Part shown: one piece after another, positions 53,051-61,126 of the stretch | Layout: every line of letters starts with the position of its first letter | Numbering within the stretch: position 1 is the stretch's first letter | NCBI RefSeq assembly: GCF_005938105.1 | Contig: NZ_VCPE01000003.1 | Span: 124,001 to 188,000, forward strand | Reading direction: 5' to 3' | Length of the DNA: 64,000 nucleotides | DNA from: Brucella haematophila | Lineage (GTDB): Bacteria > Pseudomonadota > Alphaproteobacteria > Rhizobiales > Rhizobiaceae | The notes under the pieces: model-generated | Databases searched by the model: none | Told to the model about the DNA's origin: nothing | What the model saw: the letters and a program-made list of their open reading frames with translations, nothing else | Position numbers and translations under genes: made by a program

Positions 53051-53960
53051 TTCGAATGAAGCCGAAACGGCGAGCGTCTTCCAAGAGGTTTCTGATCGAA
53101 GCGGCCTGCCATTTACCACCGCCGCGCGGGGGCTTCGCGCCCATTGCATCAAGTTTCGCAGCAATGGCTCGTAAAGAGAGAGTTGGATCAGCGATGGCGA
53201 TCGCAGCAACGCGCTTGATGAAATAGTCATCGGGTATCCGGCGCTTTGCCTGGGTGAGTAGCTTTGGCTCAGCGAGGCCTTCTTGCACAAGTTTGCGGAT
53301 GGCTCGTCTCAATCTTTCGACCGTCCAGTTCTGCCCTCTGAGATTAAGCGTCAGCACTATATTCTCCCAGCTGTGTTGGGGGCGAAGCTGCGAAACGGTC
53401 GGTAGCCATGTGGGTGCTGTAGCAACGAGCTGTTCCATATAGGCGCGGTTACGCGCTGCTACGATGTTGCTGATGGCCTCTGGACGGCGCTCACGCAATC
53501 CCGGATTGCCAGCGAGCTTGCCACGGGCTCTTGCCAGCTTCATGCCAGCCCTTGTTCGCTCCACCTTGAGGGCATGCTCGAGGTTAACGACCACATCCAG
53601 AATCTGCAGTGCGGATGCTTGCCCGGAAGTGTCGAGTGGGTCGTCAAGTGAAAGCAAGTGAATGCCACGGTCCGTGAGATCTCTGATGAGCACGGCCAAG
53701 TGGCTGACAGAACGGACCACCCGGTCGAGCTTCAGGACGACGAGTGTGTCTCCGGTCACGAGATGGCTCAAAAGCTTTTCGAGTGCTGGCCGCGATTGAA
53801 ATTTTTCAGCAGCGTGCTCCTGATAGATCCTGATACAGCCCGCGTTCTGTAGTCGGGATAATTGGGTCGCGTTGAACGGATCTTCCATTGATGGTCGTGC
53901 ATATCCGATCCGAGCTTGGGGGAGGGGAGGGAGATCAAACTCATCAGCAAACTTGGACAT
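53046..53960 (-). CDS. serine recombinase (resolvase/invertase family)
   Basis: A 304-aa serine recombinase. The N-terminal catalytic domain shows RIGYARPSMEDPFNATQLSR with nucleophile Ser24, LVVLKLDRVVRSVSHLA (the usual LDRLGRS motif with V for G) and KVERTRAGMKLARARGK at the end of the domain. A C-terminal extension with two helix-turn-helix-like stretches (SLRAIAAKLDAMGAKPPRGG and an earlier VERLRRAIRKLVQEG) replaces the usual short resolvase tail. It lies beside repABC and ends on a parS site, so it may resolve replicon dimers. No recombination site was identified. Confidence 0.87.
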   Translation of the reverse strand: MSKFADEFDLPPLPQARIGYARPSMEDPFNATQLSRLQNAGCIRIYQEHAAEKFQSRPALEKLLSHLVTGDTLVVLKLDRVVRSVSHLAVLIRDLTDRGIHLLSLDDPLDTSGQASALQILDVVVNLEHALKVERTRAGMKLARARGKLAGNPGLRERRPEAISNIVAARNRAYMEQLVATAPTWLPTVSQLRPQHSWENIVLTLNLRGQNWTVERLRRAIRKLVQEGLAEPKLLTQAKRRIPDDYFIKRVAAIAIADPTLSLRAIAAKLDAMGAKPPRGGGKWQAASIRNLLEDARRFGFIRN

Positions 53961-54824
53961 CGCTACTATCCGACTCCGCGCAGTTTTGTACCAATTGAGG
54001 CTACATCATAAAAGGTTACTTTGTATACGGTTTTCAATAATGGCTTTCGAGCCATACAGCGCGGATATGATGAGTTTTATTTGCTTCCCCACTTGGATCG
54101 GCCTGCCATTCATTCTGAGCCAATCTGAAGAGAAAGGACAGTTGCGTGGTCAACATGACGTTCAATCAGGTGCCTGCAAAGTGCCACTGATGCGCTGGTG
54201 AAAAGCGAGGAACGAAAATCGTAGATATGCCCTCATTAGGGGTCTCTTTGAGCTTCTAGCTAGGTGCAATTAATTTATTGAAAATGTGAACTAAATTTTC
54301 CCAAATGAAACCTAAGGCGAGCTTCAGTTTAGCTCGGGCGATTGTTTATCTTTCGGTGTTTTGGGAGAGAAGATACAATTCGAATTGGCCGAGCGAAGAA
54401 GCTTCAAGACCGTTTCCGACAAATAGAATCATATTTGATTTGCAGTCAAAAATCTACAGTCGGACTTGCATGATGGTTCTTAGCGTTACGAGCCTGCATC
54501 TTCGACGCGCGATATCTTCGAACAGGTTTCACAATATCATGATCCCCGTTTGGTTAACTCCGTACGGGGGTACGCGTATTCCGCTACCAAGAAAGGCGTA
54601 CCACTGACGTTGGGAGTCTTCGATTAGGTTAGCCAACATTGCACATTGAACATGTTTCTCTGCCGGTACGCGTAAATTACAAGATGGATATTGAAAGCAG
54701 ATTTTTCTGAGCTCCGGCTTCTCCTGTTCCAGAAGACATGTGGGCTCTAGAATTCAAGTCGGACTGAACACACAGGCGTCCTGCATTCTTGCGCACGTTC
54801 ACCGGCTTATTGGTAGGGGGACGT
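53961..54824. other. long intergenic region before the second autotransporter
   Basis: About 860 nt between the recombinase start and the autotransporter. Base composition is patchy, with AT-rich parts at about 54260-54340. Several short open frames exist, but none has protein-like content. A compact palindrome CGTACgggGTACG lies near 54566. It contains the promoter of the autotransporter and perhaps unassigned small RNA. Confidence 0.5.
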
Positions 54825-57800
54825 GTGTTGGTTGCGTATCTCATTAGATCAAATAGAGAGTTGGCCTCCTCTAACGGCGAGCAAAGACGCAGGTCTGTTT
54901 TCGCGGGTCCATTCTTCAACCGGGCTATGGTGCGCCTCCTGTCAGTCGGGGCTTGTATCATCGTGATGACACCTGCCAACGCACAGACCGTATGTACAGC
55001 GTCGCCATGCACGGGTTCTACGACTATCGACGCGAACTCCGCCGATTATTTTTCCGATACATCCCGCCCTAACTGGTCATTTCAGGATACGAGCACGCTC
55101 AACGCGACTGCGACCAATGCGATCAGTGGCGGCATGCAGGTCTTTTATGACTCCAGCGCTCTGAACGGCACGGCGATAAATGCGATCAGCGGAGGGTCGC
55201 AATATTTCAATGGCAACAGCAGTCTCAACGCCTCGGCAACATTTGTGGTTGGGGGCGGTGTGCAGAGCTTCTATGACACCAGCGCGCTGAATGCATCGGC
55301 TGCAAATGCGGTTAATGGCGGCGAGCAGTATTTCAACGCCAGTAGCTCACTCAACGTAACAGCCGCTGGAGGTCTCAGCGGCGGGCAACAGTACTTTTAT
55401 AATACGAGCACATTGAATGTGGATTCCGTCAGCGGATTAAACGGTGGCACGCAGATTTTCTACGACACCAGCGCACTGAACGCCTCGGAAGCAAATGCCG
55501 TCGCAGGCGGGTCGCAATATTTCAACGGTAGTAGTCGCCTCAATGCAACGTCGTCCAACGCGGTCAGCGGCGGATCGCAGAGCTTCTATGCCAACAGCGT
55601 TATGACGTTGACAGCAGTCAACGCCGTTAGCGGCGGTGCGCAGTACTTCAATGGCGACAGCATATTGAACGCCGAAGCTAGCGGCGCGATCGGCGGCGGC
55701 ACGCAATATTTCTATAATTCCAGTGTCCTGAATGCTTCGACCGCAAACGCTGTCAATGGTGGCACGCAGGATTTCCATGACAGTAGCATTTTCAATGTTT
55801 CTGCAGCCAGCGGCCTTAGTGGCGGCACGCAGACTTTTCACGGCAACAGCACGCTCAATGTGTTGGCAAATGATGCACTGACGGCAAATGCGGGCGTTAA
55901 CTTTGATAATCAGGCGGGTGGCATTGGCGGGACGATAAAGCTCAATGGATTCAGTACAATCGTCGGAGCCATCAATAGTGTTGGCGCCGGGGCTGGTGTT
56001 ATGGAAAATGGTGCCGCGACGAGCAGTGTTCTGACCGTTGACGGCTCATCTGTCGGCCCGTCGATGTTCTCCGGTATAATCCAGGATGGCGGCAGCGGTC
56101 GGCTGTCGCTGGCGCTTAATAGCGGCACGTTGACACTCAGTGGAGTGAATAGTTTCACAGGCGGCACCACGATAACGGGCGGTGTCTTGCAGGTGTCGAA
56201 CGATGATAATCTCGGCGATCCATCAGGGGGGGTGATTTTCAATGGTGGGACACTGGCAACGACCGCAAGTTTTCAGACCGCCCGGTCAATTTCATTGGCG
56301 CAGGCAGGCATACTGGATGTCGCAGATAATACCGATCTCGTCGTGAGCGGTGTCATCTCAGGGCCGGGCGATCTTGTGAAAACGGGTACAGGTGTGCTCC
56401 AACTCACAAACGCTGCCAATAGCTATCGCAACACAATTGTTGGGGCCGGTCGTCTCATCGGCAATTCTGAAACTATCGCAGGCAACATTGCAAATGCAGG
56501 TGTCGTCGTTTTCGAACAGACAGCAGATGGTAGCTTTGCTGGCAATATTGCGGGCGCTGGTGGAGCGGCAGGCACGATAATCAAGGACGGGGTTGGCAGC
56601 CTTATCCTCAATGGCACATCGGGTCTCAACTGGATTGTGCAACAAGGTAATCTGACTTCCGGCGCTGAGCGCTTCTCAGGCGACGTCTCAATTGCGAGCG
56701 CTGCCTCATTGACATTCGATCAATCGACCGGCGCGCAGTTCGATGGTGCAGTGACCGGCGCGGGGACCTTCCTCAAAACTGGAACCGGAACGCTCGCTTA
56801 TAATGGTGAAAGCGCATCATTCTCAGGAGTGACTGACATTGCCGCTGGCGGCTTGATTGTTGGATCGGACATTAGCCATAGCAATGCCGTGCTCGGAGGC
56901 TCGTTTATTGTAGGAGACGGGGCTCTGATCGGCGGGCACGGTACCATCGGTTCGGGCGTTGGATCAACGGTCGCGGTTCTAACCGGAGGAACACTTTCGG
57001 CTGGAAATTCGATTGGCACATTGATGATCAATGGCGACCTGACGCTTGAAAGCGGTTCGACCTATGCTGTCGAAATTGCAGGCGCTGGTGCGAGTGATCT
57101 CACGCGCGTTTCCGGATCAACAACGATTTTGGGCGGAGCCGTCAGTGTAACCGCCCTTGATCCCGCAACGAGTTATCGGAATGGGCAAACCTATACGATC
57201 CTTACATCGGATGGCGGTATAAGCGGCACATTTCAGGATACGGTTTCAAAATCCGCCTTTATAATCGCAAATGAGGCCTATGACCTCAACAGCGTGAAGT
57301 TGACGATTGCTGTTAAAGATGGCGGGGATACCGATCCTACGTCGGGCACGCCACCCGCAATCTTCGAAACTGTTTCGCAAACGAAAAACCAGGTAGCGAC
57401 GGCAAGGGCGCTGGATACGCTCCAGCAGTCGGGACAGTCCCTTGAGCTTTACAACAAACTGTTGATGCTGAGCCCCGATGAGGCGCGCTCCGCCTTCAAT
57501 CTTCTGTCTGGCGAGGCCTATGCGTCGACGAAAGCGGCACTCATTGAAGGCAGCTCGGCTATTCGTGATGCTATGAATAGTCGTTTGCGAACGACCGAGG
57601 GCTTTGAGCTACCGTCATCGATGACCGTCCTTTCCTATGGGCCAGAGAAGAGCTCCAATGCTGCCGCACCCGGCGCTTTTGCCACAATCACTCCAGCGCC
57701 TGCCGCGCAAGGGTATGATGTCTGGATTCAGGGCTATGGCAATTGGGCTTCAATCGATGGAAACGGTAACGCAGCCCGGCTCGACTACAATACTGGTGGC

Positions 57801-58550
57801 TTCGTAGCGGGCGTAGATGGCACTGTGTTCGATAACTGGCGCCTTGGATTATTAGCCGGCTATAGTAGAACAACGTTCAATGTGGATGGCCGCGCATCAT
57901 CCGGACAAAGCGACAATTATACACTCGGAGCCTATGCCGGAACGTCCTGGAAGCTGAATAATGGCAATGCCGTCGCGTTGCGGACGGGGCTTGCTTATAC
58001 CTGGCATGAGATCGAGCTGGACCGATCAGCCTATTTTCCGGGCTTCTCAGATAGCTTGAACAGCGATTATCATGCCGGTACGTTTCAGGCCTTTGGTGAG
58101 CTTGCCTATCAGTGGGGCAGGGATGATGCGCCGCTGGAAGCGTTTGCCAATCTGGCTTATGTCCACCTTCACACGGATGGCTTCAATGAAGCAGGACGGA
58201 CAGCCGCGCGGCTTTCCGTCAATAGCGATACGATGGACACGGCATTCACCACCATCGGCTTGCGCGCTTCAAGGCGCTTTATGCTGGGCAATGTATCTGC
58301 AATTGCGCATGGGTCCATAGGTTGGCGTCATGCCTATGGTGATATCGACACAAGTTCCACAAACAGCTTCCTTGGTTCTTCTGCCTTTACAGTTTATGGC
58401 GCGCCTATCGCCAAGGATGCAGCTCTTGTCGAGGCAGGTCTGAACTTCAATCTCTCTCCGCGCTCAACACTTGGCATTAATTACACGGGCCAAATCGGTT
58501 CCCATGCCTATCAGCAGGGTGTGAATGCCGTGTTCAGGGTGAGGTTTTGA
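54825..58550 (+). CDS. repeat-rich autotransporter (type Va)
   Basis: An autotransporter of about 1241 aa. A long N-terminal region with a Sec signal ending MTPANAQ (about residue 54) precedes the passenger. The passenger begins with twelve 21-residue repeats (about residues 100-353) built around GG-x-Q-x-F and a SxLN motif, then autotransporter-associated strand repeats (LTLSGVNSFTGGTTITGGVL). A C-terminal beta-barrel (about 960-1241) ends NAVFRVRF with a terminal Phe. GTG 54825 was chosen because AGGGGG lies just before it; TTG 54828 and ATG 54927 are alternatives. Likely surface adhesin or biofilm factor; no catalytic site is seen. A hybrid kinase and response regulator lie downstream. Confidence 0.9.
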   Translation: MLVAYLIRSNRELASSNGEQRRRSVFAGPFFNRAMVRLLSVGACIIVMTPANAQTVCTASPCTGSTTIDANSADYFSDTSRPNWSFQDTSTLNATATNAISGGMQVFYDSSALNGTAINAISGGSQYFNGNSSLNASATFVVGGGVQSFYDTSALNASAANAVNGGEQYFNASSSLNVTAAGGLSGGQQYFYNTSTLNVDSVSGLNGGTQIFYDTSALNASEANAVAGGSQYFNGSSRLNATSSNAVSGGSQSFYANSVMTLTAVNAVSGGAQYFNGDSILNAEASGAIGGGTQYFYNSSVLNASTANAVNGGTQDFHDSSIFNVSAASGLSGGTQTFHGNSTLNVLANDALTANAGVNFDNQAGGIGGTIKLNGFSTIVGAINSVGAGAGVMENGAATSSVLTVDGSSVGPSMFSGIIQDGGSGRLSLALNSGTLTLSGVNSFTGGTTITGGVLQVSNDDNLGDPSGGVIFNGGTLATTASFQTARSISLAQAGILDVADNTDLVVSGVISGPGDLVKTGTGVLQLTNAANSYRNTIVGAGRLIGNSETIAGNIANAGVVVFEQTADGSFAGNIAGAGGAAGTIIKDGVGSLILNGTSGLNWIVQQGNLTSGAERFSGDVSIASAASLTFDQSTGAQFDGAVTGAGTFLKTGTGTLAYNGESASFSGVTDIAAGGLIVGSDISHSNAVLGGSFIVGDGALIGGHGTIGSGVGSTVAVLTGGTLSAGNSIGTLMINGDLTLESGSTYAVEIAGAGASDLTRVSGSTTILGGAVSVTALDPATSYRNGQTYTILTSDGGISGTFQDTVSKSAFIIANEAYDLNSVKLTIAVKDGGDTDPTSGTPPAIFETVSQTKNQVATARALDTLQQSGQSLELYNKLLMLSPDEARSAFNLLSGEAYASTKAALIEGSSAIRDAMNSRLRTTEGFELPSSMTVLSYGPEKSSNAAAPGAFATITPAPAAQGYDVWIQGYGNWASIDGNGNAARLDYNTGGFVAGVDGTVFDNWRLGLLAGYSRTTFNVDGRASSGQSDNYTLGAYAGTSWKLNNGNAVALRTGLAYTWHEIELDRSAYFPGFSDSLNSDYHAGTFQAFGELAYQWGRDDAPLEAFANLAYVHLHTDGFNEAGRTAARLSVNSDTMDTAFTTIGLRASRRFMLGNVSAIAHGSIGWRHAYGDIDTSSTNSFLGSSAFTVYGAPIAKDAALVEAGLNFNLSPRSTLGINYTGQIGSHAYQQGVNAVFRVRF
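55128..55883 (+). repeat. twelve tandem 63-bp coding repeats
   Basis: Twelve consecutive 21-residue units, each beginning GG-x-Q and containing an aromatic pair (YF or FY), an S/T-x-LN segment and a NAV/NAI/GLS end, span exactly 756 bp. A thirteenth, degenerate unit without GG precedes them. Each unit probably forms one turn of a beta-helix. Unit length is uniform while bases differ, so selection rather than recent duplication keeps the pattern. Confidence 0.85.
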
Positions 58551-60297
58551 CCGCAGCAGAACGTGCGATGGCAATGGCGTCGCGCAATTCATCGACTTCG
58601 ATGGGCTTGTGCAGAAGAAGGGCCCCGCTGGCATTGACGTCTCTCAATCGTGCGGGAGACGTATCGCCAGTGATGATAATGGCTGGCACCGTGTTCCCAA
58701 CAGCGTTCGACAATGATTGAATAGCGTCGAGACCGGTAATGCCGTCACCCAGCCGATAGTCGGCAATGATCAGGTCCACCGGAGCGTCGCCAATCTCAAG
58801 GGCTGCCTTGTATGATGCCTGTGCCTCCGCGGCTGATCGCCCAAGGTAAAGCTGATGTCCGTCTAGGGTAAGCAATCGCGCCATGGCATCGAGAACATCC
58901 TTCTCGTCATCAACGACCATAATGCCCAGCGATGTTTCCACGGCGAGCGGCACATGCATGTCCAAGTTCGCAAGGTCCTTGTCACGCGTTTTGGGCACGG
59001 TGATCGAGAACATGGAGCCCGAACCCGGAACAGAAACGAGTTTTAAAGGGTGGTTCAGAAGCATGGCTGCACGCCGAACAATGGCGAGCCCCAGTCCCAG
59101 ACCTTGCGACCGGTCACGCGCCGGATTTTGTAGCTGAACGAATTCCTCGAAAATCTTTGCCTGTTGATCGGCCGGAATACCGGGGCCTGTATCGAAGACC
59201 TGAATTTCAACCGTATCGCCACGTCTGCGACAGCCGAGAAGAATGCGGCCTTGTTTCGTGTATCGGAAAGCATTGGACAAAAGATTGTTCAGGATGCGTT
59301 TGAGCATCATCGGATCACTGTCGACACAAAGATTGCTTTCAACGACATGCCATTGAAGACCGCGTTGCTCGGCCTCAAGCGCAAATTCGTCGTGCAGGTC
59401 GTGAAACAAGGCGGATAGGGCCACCGGCTCGTTGACCACCGTTACAATGCCCGCGTCCAGCTTCGAAATATCGAGCAACTCGTTCAACAGTCCGCTCAGA
59501 TCGTTGACGACGGATTTCGCTTTTGCGGCCAGATCGCGCGCATCGCCGGAAGCGACATTGCCGCGCTGCCCCAAAACGCCAAGCGTGGAAATGAGCAGGC
59601 TCAGCGCATGGATCGGCTGACGAAGGTCATGGCTTGCTGCCGCGAGAAAGCGTGTCTTGGCGCGATCGGCCCGCTGCGCGCGGTCCGTTTCTTCCTGTAA
59701 TCCCCCGACGAGATTCTCGTTTTCCAGTCGCAAGCGAATGGTCTCGTGCAGCATGCGATAGGTGATCCGGCAATAATAGAGATTGATGGCGACCAGCGCG
59801 GTCAACAGAAACAGAAAGGCGCTGGAAATCTCGCTTTCGGTCGTGATGCAGCGCACGGCTATCGGAATAACGGTCGCGATGATCGAACCGACCAGCGCTG
59901 GTGGAAATGCCGAGAGTGAGGGGACTGTGCCGCAGACAAGGCCGGTCAATACGATGACGGTGAAGGACAGAACGATTGGCGCTTCAGGCAGAAACCCCGC
60001 CCAGCCAAGCCCGCCCCATAAAAGACCGGATATCCATGAAAAGCTCGCGGCAAGCCAGGCCCAGCGTTGTATCGAGTGCGGATCCATTTGCCGGCTGAAG
60101 AATTGCCTGGATGCGAAGACACGGATGGCCGTCAGCGAGTAAAGTGCAACGAGCCACCCGATGATCCAGTTCATGGGTACGGCATTTTTCAGAACATAGA
60201 TCGCGCCAAGAGAAATGACGACGTTCGAAATAATGACGCCATAGGAATTGCGGTAGAGAAGTTCGGTGAGAGCCTGACGTATCCTGTCTTCCTGCAT
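58534..60297 (-). CDS. hybrid sensor histidine kinase with C-terminal receiver
   Basis: A 587-aa hybrid kinase. Residues 10-185 hold about six TM segments and no large periplasmic domain. A coiled-coil-like linker leads to the HisKA box AAASHDLRQPIHAL with phospho-His about 223. The HATPase part shows ILNNLLSNAFRYTKQG, FDTGPGIPADQQAK and GLGLGLAIVRRAA. The C-terminal receiver has the acidic pair in MVVDDEKDV and phospho-Asp in IADYRLGDG. ATG 60297 has a very strong GGGGGGAAG upstream. It converges with the autotransporter (17-nt overlap) and is divergent from a response regulator, its probable partner. Confidence 0.9.
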   Translation of the reverse strand: MQEDRIRQALTELLYRNSYGVIISNVVISLGAIYVLKNAVPMNWIIGWLVALYSLTAIRVFASRQFFSRQMDPHSIQRWAWLAASFSWISGLLWGGLGWAGFLPEAPIVLSFTVIVLTGLVCGTVPSLSAFPPALVGSIIATVIPIAVRCITTESEISSAFLFLLTALVAINLYYCRITYRMLHETIRLRLENENLVGGLQEETDRAQRADRAKTRFLAAASHDLRQPIHALSLLISTLGVLGQRGNVASGDARDLAAKAKSVVNDLSGLLNELLDISKLDAGIVTVVNEPVALSALFHDLHDEFALEAEQRGLQWHVVESNLCVDSDPMMLKRILNNLLSNAFRYTKQGRILLGCRRRGDTVEIQVFDTGPGIPADQQAKIFEEFVQLQNPARDRSQGLGLGLAIVRRAAMLLNHPLKLVSVPGSGSMFSITVPKTRDKDLANLDMHVPLAVETSLGIMVVDDEKDVLDAMARLLTLDGHQLYLGRSAAEAQASYKAALEIGDAPVDLIIADYRLGDGITGLDAIQSLSNAVGNTVPAIIITGDTSPARLRDVNASGALLLHKPIEVDELRDAIAIARSAAVKTSP

Positions 60298-60453
60298 CAG
60301 ACTTCCCCCCGATGTGTTGCCCCGCGTGGTGCATTGTCCACCGTTGCACATTGATATACTTAAATACTTTATTGATCAGTAACTTGATGCCAATAAGTTG
60401 TGATTAGAACGATTTGCGTCAGTAAACCCCAATATAAGGTAAACCACAGCCGG

Positions 60454-61113
60454 ATGACCCGTCCCCTGACCGCCATTCTTGCCGATGACCACGCTATCGT
60501 GCGTCAGGGGCTGAAGCTTCTGATCTCCTTGATGGACAATGTGTCTGTCATCGCGGAGGCGGGGGATGGAGCGACCGTCATGGAGCATGTGCGCAATGTC
60601 GGGGCGGATTTGCTTGTTCTCGATCTTGGTATGCCGGGCGTTGCGGGCATTCAGTTCATCTCGGATATAAGAACTGTCGCGCCTCGGCTGAAAATTCTGG
60701 TTCTCACAGCAAATATCGAACCCAGAACGATTCGCGCCACTATGGAAGCGGGTGCCAGCGCTTATTTGACCAAGGATGGCGATCCGGAAGAAATCGGTGC
60801 GGCCATTGAAGCTGTCAGAAATGGCCAAACCTATCTGGCGCAGGCCATTCGGTTTGCTGTCACAGGGTCTCCGCGGAACAGCGGCTTTCCACCGCCGTCG
60901 GATATATTGTCGCCGATACCGTTGACACGCCGCGAACGTCAAATTCTGGCGCTGGTCGCGCAGGGCTTGACGGCAAGGGATGTTGCCACACGACTGGGGA
61001 TCAGCCCCTTGACCGCACGCAAACACCGTGAAAACCTGATGCGGAAGCTCAATCTCCACAGTTCTGCTGAGTTGACGGCTTATGCCGTTCGCTTGGGCCT
61101 GCCGACTGTGTGA
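60454..61113 (+). CDS. LuxR/NarL-type response regulator
   Basis: A 219-aa regulator. The receiver domain has the acidic pair in ILADDHAIVRQG and phospho-Asp57 in LLVLDLGMPGVAG, and the Lys of the switch near YLTKDGDP. The C-terminal NarL-type HTH is LTRREREILALVAQGLTARD with VATRLGISPLTARKHRENLM. ATG 60454 was chosen; an upstream in-frame GTG (60400) lies in the intergenic region. It is divergent from the hybrid kinase, forming a two-component system that may regulate the nearby autotransporter. The stop is 13 nt from the convergent sbcC stop. Confidence 0.88.
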   Translation: MTRPLTAILADDHAIVRQGLKLLISLMDNVSVIAEAGDGATVMEHVRNVGADLLVLDLGMPGVAGIQFISDIRTVAPRLKILVLTANIEPRTIRATMEAGASAYLTKDGDPEEIGAAIEAVRNGQTYLAQAIRFAVTGSPRNSGFPPPSDILSPIPLTRRERQILALVAQGLTARDVATRLGISPLTARKHRENLMRKLNLHSSAELTAYAVRLGLPTV

Positions 61114-61126
61114 GCAGGCGCACCGA

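Noticed and set aside
54305-54607. 100-codon open frame in the long intergenic region
   Set aside because: Composition is not protein-like, there is no ribosome site and no recognisable motif.
55128-55883. Possible CRISPR array
   Set aside because: The repeats are contiguous coding units without unique spacers and keep one open frame encoding an autotransporter passenger.
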